This document shows, in pieces, positions 34,733 to 43,174 of a stretch of 64,000 nucleotides of DNA (its first letter is position 1; every line of letters starts with the position of its first letter). Origin of the DNA: Melieria omissa (lineage: Eukaryota; Arthropoda; Insecta; Diptera; Ulidiidae). The notes beneath the pieces are model-generated. The model worked only from the letters and a program-made list of their open reading frames with translations, was not told the origin of the DNA and made no database searches. The translations under genes were made by a program, and so were the position numbers. The stretch is taken from positions 47,501,993 through 47,565,992 of the forward strand of contig OZ020267.1 of the NCBI GenBank assembly GCA_963971225.1, given 5' to 3'.

Positions 34733-35457
34733 GGGGGTCGTCTACGTAGCGGCCCGATTTTCGAGCCTTTTTCTTCAAAATTTATTACGAAGGAACGAAA
34801 AGAGATATTCACTCACTTTTTTTTGTGTTTTGTTTATTTAATCGTAATCTTTCAAGAGGCAAGATCATAAAAATTATATTTCTACATATTCGAGTGCGGG
34901 ATGACCTTGAACCTGCCCTCATAAGAATTTTGATATCAATTTCCCTGCAAGATTTTGGACCAACCACGTAACCTACAACAAAAAATGAAACTAATCTGTG
35001 ATTGATATTACATCAGCTATACTTAGACACGAGCTTTTTGTGAAATTAAAAAATCTCTCGAAATGGTGGACATTTTTGCAAAAAACGGTTATTTTTTCCC
35101 TTTTTTTCAAATGTTTATTGCCTGTTATAATAAAAAAAACAATATTTCGTCAAAAGCTCGTGTCTACTCATAGCGACATGTTTTCTGGGCAAGAAAAAAA
35201 GAAATCTAATTGATACGTGTAAAACTTTTCTTAAAATCGTGCAAGTAAGTTACAAAAATACGACTTTTAGGAAAAGGCGTTTAAAGTTCACAGGGAGCGT
35301 GCGGAAACACCGTGAGCGAGCGTGCTCAATGCTCTACAACTCAATAACCGTGAAGAGTTTACTAAAATCCTTTGGAAATAACATTCCTCACGTCTTCCAA
35401 ATGAAAATTATGTTAAAAAAAAAACATTTTTTAAAACTTTGTACGTAGACGACCCCA
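34733..35457. mobile_element. TTAA-bounded element, family B
   Basis: 725 bp between TTAA 34729-34732 and 35458-35461. Ends GGGGGTCGTCTACGTA and its near inverse. Inner pair ACACGAGCTTTTTGTGAA (35028) and AAAAGCTCGTGTCTACTCAT form a hairpin. The core GCGTTTAAAGTT is at ~35278. It is homologous in plan and parts to 38395-39115. Confidence 0.8.
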
Positions 35458-35524
35458 TTAAGAGCGCCAAATCATGGGCATGGAAGGTGAATGCAGCTAA
35501 AAGGAATGTACTGTATATGCTTAA

Positions 35525-35732
35525 CACGTTCAAGACCGCATTGAAAAATCGTATTTCTCACATAGGGACCGGCATTTTGTTTGATTTAAAAAAAATCGTT
35601 TTAAAATGAGGCTATGCCCACCGGTGTGCAAGCGGTCGCCAGGTAAAACCTGTCGTGTACCCACCCGTGAGCACGCGGGCCGGTAATGTTGTTGCGGAGT
35701 GACCCACCGGTGGGCATGCGATCTTCAGCGTG
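35525..35732. mobile_element. TTAA-bounded element with CCCACCGGTGGG repeats
   Basis: TTAA at 35521-35524 and 35733-35736. Ends CACGTTCAAGACC and the inverse of CACGCTGAAGATC. It contains three loosely tandem GC-rich units with CCCACCGGTGTGC, CCCACCCGTGAGC and CCCACCGGTGGGC. The plan is the same as 15720-15987. Confidence 0.65.
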
Positions 35733-35736
35733 TTAA

Positions 35737-36788
35737 AGTCATTGTCGAATATCAATACGTTTGTTTTAATTCCTACCTTCCCGGAATCATTCGCGTTGTG
35801 AATGAGAATTTGTACACCAAGGGAAGAGACATTCAGTTTTCTGCTAACTCCAAAGAGCTAGTTCGGATGATTGTCAATATCAAACAACAATTGTTTGATT
35901 ACTGACAAATAAAGAACACGATTATGGATAAGAAACACTATAGTATACAACAATCAATAATTTAATTTTTTGCTGACAGGACACCCACCGAAAAAACAAT
36001 TTTTTCGATATACTTTCGCTTCAACTTAGTAATATGTAAACTGAATTCTGCATAATATGTGCATTTTATTTAACCTTCCTTCACACACTTCCATTCCCAA
36101 CAAGACAGCTTCTCTTTTTAAGTTTTTAAGCCATCTGTCCTCTATAGAGCTTTTGCGTAGAGCTAGAGAAAACTCTAGCGTATACATCCCGTAGAGCTCT
36201 ATTTAAGAGTTCTCTCGCCTAAGAAACTTTACCGTGGATACACAATTTTTGTATGTGTGAGAGCTCTTCATCTTCTCTACGCTCTCTTTGATAGAGGTTT
36301 TCGCTCTACGGTATATTTCTGCGCGAGTTGATAAACGTGCGTGCGTGTCTATTGTTCTGCTTCTGTGGGACAAAACTTAAATTGCAACAACATTTTGTTC
36401 TTCTTCAAGCAAACATAGAACGGCAGCAGCAACCCTCTCTGGGCGATAAAATTTTTTTTTAATTTTCAATTATTAAATTAAATTTGTTCCCATGTCCAGA
36501 CGGCAACCTAAACTAACCTAATAAATTGTTTGGTTCACTAAAAAATGTGTACGCACGCACAACTGAATGACTGCGAAATGAAGTGAAATGTCAAAAGATC
36601 TTGCTCTATCATGCCATACTGTTACGAAGACTGAGTTTTTTATTTTGTTTGTGTCGAATAAACATTTTGGTTATTTTTGTTAAATTTTGGTTATTTTTAT
36701 TTTTGTTCCTGGTTATAAATTTGTTCTTCTTGTGGCAACGCTGGTTATGATGCGAGGGGGAAGAGCCAAACGTAGGCATTTGAGCATG
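35737..36788. other. intron sequence, no gene seen
   Basis: 36130-36320 has repeated AGAGCTC/CTCTAG motifs (TAGAGCTCTATTTAAGAG). 36640-36750 matches 51650-51780 (TTTTGGTTATTTTTGTTA), an unclassified repeat with a TGGCAACGCTG motif after it. Confidence 0.45.
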
Positions 36789-36792
36789 TTAA

Positions 36793-37271
36793 CCCATTGC
36801 TGCCTAATGGGTAAAATTTTACCCATGAAAATTGATTTTTTTTTTAAATCACAAAAAAGTCAATGCTTGAGATGTCTCAAAACCATTGATAGGGATAGTT
36901 AGGGTAAAGATGGAACTACCTTAACCTAGTGAAGGTCACCCTACAATTTCGTTAAAAATCGTGAATTTTTCGGAGTTGGAAAATGTGGCGAAACGTAATG
37001 GCCTTAGAACTTAACAAAAATCTGCCTCCTAACTCACTGTAAAAAATATAACTTTCGTTCACGTGTTTAGCTGATCACTTCACAAAGTACGGAAAAAAGG
37101 TACCATTGCTGCGTAATGGGTACAAAATACCTATTGAATATCTCAGCAACGTGCAGAGATATAAAGCTGGAATTGTTTCTGTTTGTTTCTGATCATTTTG
37201 GGTCACTTCTAGGTCGTGTATGAAATTTTATCAAAATCGTATGGGCGGAACTGGTACCCGGCAGCAATGGG
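36793..37271. mobile_element. TTAA-bounded element, 479 bp
   Basis: TTAA at 36789-36792 and 37272-37275. Ends CCCATTGCTGCC and GGCAGCAATGGG are exact inverses. ATTGCTGCxTAATGGGTA is repeated at 36799 and 37106. No coding content. Confidence 0.75.
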
Positions 37272-37289
37272 TTAAGTTCTTAACATTTT

Positions 37290-37530
37290 CTGTTTTACCG
37301 ATCGGTAACACAAAAAAGCATACACACAATAAGCGACAACAACAAAAACATTAGCGAATCCCAAATCATCTTCGTTGAAACAACGATGACGATGCTTTGG
37401 TTCGTTATTTGCTCTCCGCTTGCGTTTCAACAAACAAGATCAAAAAACATGCATGCAAAAAATTATTGAGTGATCGCTACGCCACAACAACCACCATTTC
37501 AGTGTACACGAGTGAAGCCGTTGCAGAGTC
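37290..37530 (-). repeat. repeat H, partial copy
   Basis: Inverse of 18838-19640, also close to 25830-26150: TAACACAAAAAAGCATACAC, GATGCTTTGGTTCGTTATTT, GAGTGATCGCTACGCC. No gene is seen from 37530 to 37998. Confidence 0.65.
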
Positions 37531-37998
37531 GAAATGTCACTTTTATAAAATTCTCAGTTCATCGAGAATGTGTTTTTGTGTAAAAGTTAAGAAAACGAAG
37601 TTTCGTTTTGAAGAAATTAAAAAAAAATATTAATATTTACAACGACGACAGTGCGCTGAGACGCCGAAAAATTTATAAAAACCGGATCGACCCCTTCGAG
37701 TTCGATGAGTAAGACTTCTATCGATAAAGCCGCTGCTCAATTTGTTTGTTTGAAGACATTCAAGAACAAAGCAGCAATAAAGACCTTCCGGTACCGATAA
37801 ATATACATATAATAATAATATATATATAATTCCTCTACACTTTCAGATTCCTGGATACAGTTGTTCCCTTTGCCCGTGAAGTAAGAAACAATTTTAAAAT
37901 CAATCAGCTGTTTGTTTAAAAATGAAAATCAGTTTTGCATGCGTATCCGTCTCTCTGTACTGTGCTTCACAATAAACCACACTACAATTCTCAAACCA

Positions 37999-38270
37999 GC
38001 CGCCGTAGCTCAGCTGGCTAGTGCGTTGGGCCGCCAGTCAAATGCGATGCTGGAACCCAGGTTCAAAGACCGTTGCTGCTAACACCGAAAAAAAGAGAAA
38101 AACAACAATTTTCTTTCGGCGGCTGTCCTCTCAGCAGAAATGGCAAACCTATAAGAGTAAAATCGTCTATGAAAAAGCTCCCAACTCGCCGTTCGGAATC
38201 GGCATAAAACTGTATCTCCCTTCCAACCTTGTACAAATTCGCACGCACAACACGGATAGTTGCGGCAAAG
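37999..38270 (+). repeat. tRNA-derived SINE S1 with head
   Basis: The best 5' end of family S1. The A-box region TAGCTCAGCTGGCTAGTGCG (38007-38026) and B-box region GGTTCAAAGACC (38059) have tRNA-like spacing. Then come an A-rich linker, GGCGGCTGTCCTCTCAGCAG, and the central block CGCCGTTCGGAATCGGCATA. The tail is replaced at ~38270 by repeat R1. It would be transcribed by RNA polymerase III if active. Confidence 0.8.
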
Positions 38271-38271
38271 G

Positions 38272-38390
38272 CAATAAAACAATAAGATGTCTTACGTCCA
38301 TACAACCGAATGGCATAAGACGAGCTCGAGTTTGCAATATTTTCATTACCGAGAGCAAGCGAGCGTCGGTACAGGGAGAGCGTAATCATA
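38272..38390 (+). repeat. dispersed repeat R1
   Basis: Copy of 8706-8860, ending at the TTAA of the next element. Confidence 0.6.
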
Positions 38391-38394
38391 TTAA

Positions 38395-39115
38395 GGGGGT
38401 CTTCTACCTTGTGGCCTCGTTTTTGATACTGTTTTTTGACAATAGATTGTAGGGGAACCAATAATGCAATCAAGGTTCGGTTTTTTGCATTGAATTCGTT
38501 TATTTCTATACTTCCAACATTAATTTTTCTGAAATTTTACTGTCTCTAGTTTGACCGTGATTTGACCTTGAAATGTCCCTTACGAAAAATTTATACTAAA
38601 ACGGTTGTCACGATTCAGCCCATGAAAGTCGTCTGAAACAAAAAAACCAAAATGATTTAGTTTCTTTATGACTTTGGCTATCGTTTGACACGAGGTTTTT
38701 GAAAAATTCCAAAATTTCACGAAACAGGCAACAAACAAACAAAAATGTCTACGTTTTCAAGGTCAAGAATAGCTGTAAAAATCGATAAAATGAAAAAAAT
38801 CTAAAAAGCTCGTGTCAAACGATAGCCACATGTTTTCCGCAAATTTTGATATATCACTTTAGTTAATTGATCAATTAGTTCTCGAGATATCTTGCCAACC
38901 AGTTGCAAAAACACAACTTTTGGGAAATTGCATTTAAAGTGGCGATGAGCGCTGCGATAACAGCATGCGGAGCTATATTCGATGACTCTAAAAACCCCGA
39001 AATAATAAGATTTCGGTTATACCCTTTGAATATTATATTTCTAGTACCTTCTAGGCCACAAAACTGCAAAAAAAATAAAATCGATTTTTTTGAACCAACA
39101 AGGTAGAAGACCCCC
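38395..39115. mobile_element. TTAA-bounded element, family E (related to B)
   Basis: 721 bp with perfect TTAA (38391-38394, 39116-39119) and ends GGGGGTCTTCTACCTTGT / ACAAGGTAGAAGACCCCC. Inner hairpin blocks GACACGAGGTTTTTGA and AAAAAGCTCGTGTCAAAC match family B. The core reads GCATTTAAAGTGG at ~38931. Its end GGnnGGTCTTCTACCTTGTGG also resembles family A ends. Confidence 0.85.
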
Positions 39116-39119
39116 TTAA

Positions 39120-39370
39120 CCCGGTGTTGGTGTGGTGGAAAAAAATTACGTTATTGGTGTGGTAGGGTATGACATACCCCACAACTTTCTATAGCAGCAA
39201 ACTCACGAAACAACACAAATATAAAAGATAGCAATTATGTATTATTCTTCATTTACTTTTACGTAAAAAAAAATACAAAAACACTTCATGTGCAAGCAAT
39301 TTGTAAACGAAAATACCAAATATAACAAAAGTAAACGAAAATTACTGATATTTATAAGTTGACTTCATAT
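39120..39370 (+). mobile_element. TTAA element family D, truncated copy
   Basis: Begins CCCGGTGTTGGTGTGGTGG right after TTAA 39116-39119 and follows 42170-42447 for ~230 bp (ATTGGTGTGGTAGGGTATGA). No right end is found. Confidence 0.65.
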
Positions 39371-39959
39371 AATGGGGTTTAATAAAATGTCTTTTAAAAT
39401 TTTCCAAAAAACATAATCTGTTGTAAAAACGAAATACGTATAGTCATGTGACATTAAATTTTGTGTAGCTACCCTGAAATCACCGTTGCAGCAAACTTTT
39501 TTTTTCGGTGTTGCAGCAAACACCGAAAAAAAATGGAAATGCCAGTCAGTTGATCGGCCTGACTGAAATGCTGATGCAAATATCGGTCACAATGTGATGT
39601 ATAAATCGGTCATTCATGACCAATACTCAATATTGCAAAAATGCAGGTTTTTATTGAAATTTTTTGGAAAACCCGTTTGCTTTTACTTCTGTCTGAATTT
39701 ATTTCAAATTAATTTAAATAAAATAATATAAGAAAAAATTTAATTTAAAAAAAAAATTCATTTGCGGTCCTGCTTGGATGACCCCATATTGTCGCAATCG
39801 AAGGCGTTTGCTTAGCGCAACATCATTGGGGCATCGGCTGGCTTCCTTGGTCTTGCGCTTCGGTACTTGTTATGGTCCAATAGTGAAATTACTGAAAAGT
39901 GCAGAGTTATTAAAATATTCAAATAATATTATTAAAATTAAATTTTAATTCAAATTGTT
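39371..39959. other. intron sequence, no firm gene
   Basis: 39488-39535 is a small inverted pair TTTTTTTCGGTGTTGCAGC. 39770-39890 is GC-richer, with a possible short minus-strand exon preceded by an AG acceptor. No family is recognised. Confidence 0.35.
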
Positions 39960-40085
39960 ACCTTCTTCCTGTTTCTCCTTTTTTTCGGCGTTTGAAGCAA
40001 CGGAGCATTGAACATGGATTCGCGCGTCGCATTTGACTCGCGGCCGCACGCATTATCCAGCTGAGCTACGTAGCTATGGCAGCCG
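39960..40085 (-). repeat. SINE S1 head fragment
   Basis: On the minus strand: TAGCTCAGCTGGATAATGCG (A box), GGCCGCGAGTCAAATGCGAC, CGAATCCATGTTCAATGCTC (B box decayed), then the linker CGCCGAAAAAAAGGAG. Confidence 0.7.
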
Positions 40086-40981
40086 ACGGCTCTTAATCAT
40101 TTATATTAACTCCGATGCGAGTTCTTGTCAGCAGTTGTTTCTATTGTTGTCTCATTCTTATACATGCGTGTATAAGCAATTAATGTTTCTATGGTTGTCA
40201 AATGGTTTGTTTCAGTTTAAATGAAAGGCAAATTGCAGCGATATGTTGTCTCATATGGGCCAAATTTCATGCAAATGTATTGGTAAATTCAAAAACTGTT
40301 ACGAATGTAGTGGAATTTCGGTCAGTCGCGTCTTGTAGGGGCAGCTAAGCGGAATATCTAAAAAAGAAATAGTGGAATAAATGGAAATAGTTTAACAGCT
40401 AATATGTATGCATATTAGGGATCGCAATTTTTTGCCATTTTGCGATCCCGGGATTTTCGGGATTGAAAAGTCAAATCCCGGGATCCCGGGATTTAATCCC
40501 GGGATTCAAATAACAAATTTTTTTAAATAAAACAATTTTACCAAATTGCATAAATACTTGTTTATAATATATTTACCATAAAAATGGACACAGTTTAATC
40601 ACATTTGGGGTAGTTTTAAGATTTTTTATCTTGAATTTAATCACATTGTAAGGCGGAAAGGGAGGCAGTCGGTGTTGAGTCGTCGAAGTGGTTGGTTGTG
40701 CGCGGCACATCACCAAAATCCAGTTGTCATTTACAATCAGTTGTCAATTACATTCAAAATTGTCAGTTTAAATTTAAATCAAATAAATAAACATAGTCAT
40801 CCTTGACAACATTTTGTTTAACTTAAAAGTTTTTCATTTGACATTTAAGTTCAGTTTGATAACATTTTGTTTTATCCAAAAATGACACTTAAACATAACT
40901 TATTGCTTTGCATCAAATGTATCATAAAGTACATATATACGCATATTTGATAAAAAAAATGAAATAGTTAATTTGTTAGTA

Positions 40982-41671
40982 TTGGGTGTACAAGTAGAAA
41001 ACCGCCGTTTTTTTTCATAATTTGAGGCTTTATTGCGTATAGCAAGGGAAATGGGTTGCTGAGTCACACCCAAAGAATCCGCGAGTTCTTGTTGCGTCTG
41101 ACAAGAATCTTCATCCAACAGAGTCTCCAAAGCTGCATCTTCAAACTTTTTCACGGGACCCTTGTCTTTCACGTCATAATCACCATTTTTGAATTTCACG
41201 AACCATTCTCGACACGTTCTTTCACTGATACACGACTCTCTATAAGTTGCTACAATCATTCGACGCGCTTCAGCTGCAGATTTTTTCGAATGAAACGCGA
41301 AAAGCAAAATCTCCCGCAAATGACGCTTATTCGGTTCAAATTTCGACATCTTCACGCACCAACAAAAAATGGACAAGCGAGATGATGTGGAGTTGTTAAC
41401 CGATATCTTAGCTTGCCATGTGATGTTTCCAGTGGCGGATTCAGGGGGGTGTTTTGGGGGTTGAAACCCCCCCGAAATATTAGGATCGACATTAAAACTA
41501 CATACAAATTAAAAGACAATTTATGAATATCAAAGGATTACTTTTTGAAACCCCCCCCCCGAAATATTTTTCTAAATCCGCCCCTGGATGTTTCTGATCG
41601 GAATTCTCTCACCGATTTCCAAAGGTGGCACCACCCAGTGGAAAACGGCGGTTTTCTACTTGTACACCTGA
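40982..41671 (-). mobile_element. mariner, third family member, truncated transposase
   Basis: 690 bp. Ends TTGGGTGTACAAGTAGAAAA and the inverse of TCAGGTGTACAAGTAGAAAA, with TA at both sides (40980-40981, 41672-41673). Minus-strand transposase from 41349: MSKFEPNKRHLREILLFAFH, the helix-turn-helix through SERTCREWFVKFKNGDYDV, then DEDSCQTQQELADSLGVTQQ. Then it jumps directly to the 3' UTR, losing the whole catalytic domain. The family is related to but distinct from 52920-54139. A hAT MITE (41430-41586) sits in its 5' UTR. Confidence 0.85.
41430..41586. mobile_element. 157-bp hAT MITE, 8-bp TSD
   Basis: Ends CAGTGGCGGATTCAGG and CTAAATCCGCCCCTG. The 8-bp target GATGTTTC is perfectly duplicated at 41422-41429 and 41587-41594. 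Inside are two near-direct copies of TTGAAACCCCCCCGAAATAT. Confidence 0.9.
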
Positions 41672-42169
41672 TACTTTTAGTTTTACTTCGATTATTTCGA
41701 TAAAAAAGTTAAGCGTTGTGATTAACTAAAAACTGAGATCTTAAAAATACTAAGGCATTAAATGTTTTGCCCTCTAATCTAGAGCGAAATTTATTGCAAA
41801 TAAACCCTGCTGAGAGAAAACATCTTTCAGATTCAACACTTGCTGGTTGAATGCTTAGTAAATAATTATAAGCCTTTTGCAAAAGACGCCCTCTATCCCC
41901 TCCCTCCTCCTTCAGATAAGGAATCGGGTTTTTGTGCTTTTAAATTTATTTCATTTGAACTTTGAAGCATCTTTTGCAATCCCGAAAATCCCGGGATTAA
42001 AAGATTTGAATCCCGGGATTTTCGGGACTGGAAAAAGTCCGGGATCCCGGGATCCCGGGATCCCGGGATCCCGGGATTGCGATGCCTAATGTACACACTG
42101 GATATAATGAAAATATTTATGTACATATTCTTGTTGATATGCTTTTATGTAAAATAATCGGTCATTTAA

Positions 42170-42447
42170 CCCGGCTTTGGTGCGGTGAAAAAAATTACGT
42201 TATTGGTGTGGTGGGGTATGACATACCCCAAAACTTTATATAGCAGCAACCTCACGAAACAACACAAATATAAAAGACAGCAATTATATATTATTCTTCA
42301 TTTAATTTTACGTAAAAAAAATACAAAAACATTTCATGTGCAAGCAATTTGTAAAAGAAAATAACAAATATAAGAAAACTGATATCCGTATTATTTACAA
42401 AAATACAACCTCTGGGGTATGGTATACCCCACCACACCGATGCCGGG
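42170..42447. mobile_element. TTAA element family D, complete copy
   Basis: 278 bp, TTAA at 42166-42169 and 42448-42451. Ends CCCGGCTTTGGTGCGGTG and the inverse of CCCGGCATCGGTGTGGTGG. The empty site in family C at ~20880 (inverse ATTTTACCCTGCGAATATTT) confirms insertion. Contains GGGGTATGACATACCCC palindromes. Confidence 0.85.
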
Positions 42448-42856
42448 TTAACCCTGTGAATATTTCTTTTTTGACAATTTCACAACCATTGCCTCCATGT
42501 AAAAAGCGACGTTGAAATGACGAAGCGTGCGTGTTGAAATGAGGTATATTGCTAATAAAATTGAACTCGTAAACATTTTCTAGTGTTGCTAAACGAAGTA
42601 TTTTTCACACAAATCAAAGAAAACTTACTCTAAAACAGAGCTGTTAAACGGAATAGTGCAGTTAAGTCAAATGATGCTTAGTGTGAAATTTTCAACAAAA
42701 ATTCTGTTTGCGAAGTAGTGTTTAGCCAAATCATGCAGCTAAGCAGAAAATGCACCTTAGCGAATAGTCAGCTAAAGGGAATGTACTGTATTACTATATA
42801 ACATTGTGTTATAATAATTTGAATGCAGTTGCTTTTTCTGTTCTATCTTATTTCAG

Positions 42857-43068
42857 ATCAAATTCTAGTGGTAGTAGTATAAATTCACCTAGTGCATTAG
42901 GATCAACAGCAATGGCAAATCCATATGCGATGGGTTCGCTCTACCATAGCCCTGGTGTTCAAAGCTATTGCGGACCTACAGATAATTTATCCCTGGCCGG
43001 ACACTACACGGACATGCGTAGTTCAGCACCATGGTATGGATCGACGGCTAACGATCCACGTTTTGCAA
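42857..43068 (+). CDS. scro: scarecrow second coding exon in window
   Basis: Acceptor CTTATTTCAG (ends 42856). The 212-nt exon opens with A, completing the Arg codon begun at 30567. It then reads SNSSGSSINSPSALGSTAMA, NPYAMGSLYHSPGVQSYCGP, TDNLSLAGHYTDMRSSAPWY and GSTANDPRFA. Donor GTATGT is at 43069. One base (A) remains for the next codon, so the protein does not stop at the apparent TAA. Conserved aromatic/Ser-rich linker between TN motif and homeodomain, as in fly scro (from memory of the family). The intron to the previous exon is 12,289 bp. The following intron exceeds 20.9 kb because no homeodomain exon is found to 64000. Confidence 0.93.
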
Positions 43069-43174
43069 GTATGTAATATTTAATAATTATTTACCCTCTG
43101 TTTAGGGTTTTTCAACAATAACGATCGATGTTAAAATGCAAATTAAACTGGTTTTATGGGAGATATCTACTCAA

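Larger units (their letters stand above)
33632..35515 (+). mobile_element. pogo-like family C, copy 2 with two TTAA insertions
   Basis: Sequence from CATTTCAACGTCGCTTTCG to GCAGCTAAAAGGAATGTACTG follows the copy at 20599-21262. The left end is missing. At CGCTTAA the two elements 34015-34728 and 34733-35457 interrupt it. The homologous unoccupied site is CGCTTAAGTGCCCCAAATC at about 21206. The outer TA is at 35514-35515. Confidence 0.75.
40416..42088 (-). mobile_element. hAT element K with CCCGGGAT repeats, host of a mariner
   Basis: Ends TAGGGATCGCAAT and the inverse of TAGGCATCGCAATCCCGGGA. Flanks ATGCATAT / ATGTACAC agree at five of eight bases, all differences being transitions, so an old 8-bp TSD is plausible. 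Subterminal CCCGGGATCCCGGGAT tandem palindromes lie at 42035-42077 and in looser form at 40440-40510. The minus strand at 41890-41700 encodes RLLQKAYNYLLSIQPASVES...FICNKFRSRLEGKTFNALVF, the hATC region. The rest of the transposase is missing, so it is non-autonomous. Confidence 0.75.
40340..42790 (-). mobile_element. pogo-like family C, copy 3, host of a four-level nest
   Basis: An inverse copy of 20599-21262. The end TACAGTACATTCCCTTTAGC (minus strand) is at 42790, and pieces lie at 42097-42165 and 42452-42790, with the far part at 40341-40415. It is split by a hAT element (40416-42088) and by a TTAA element (42170-42447). The distal terminus is lost. Confidence 0.75.

Noticed and set aside
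42857..43076. scro frame ending at the TAA 43074-43076
   Set aside because: A GTATGT donor at 43069 precedes the stop and the phase fits a further exon; the stop is intronic.
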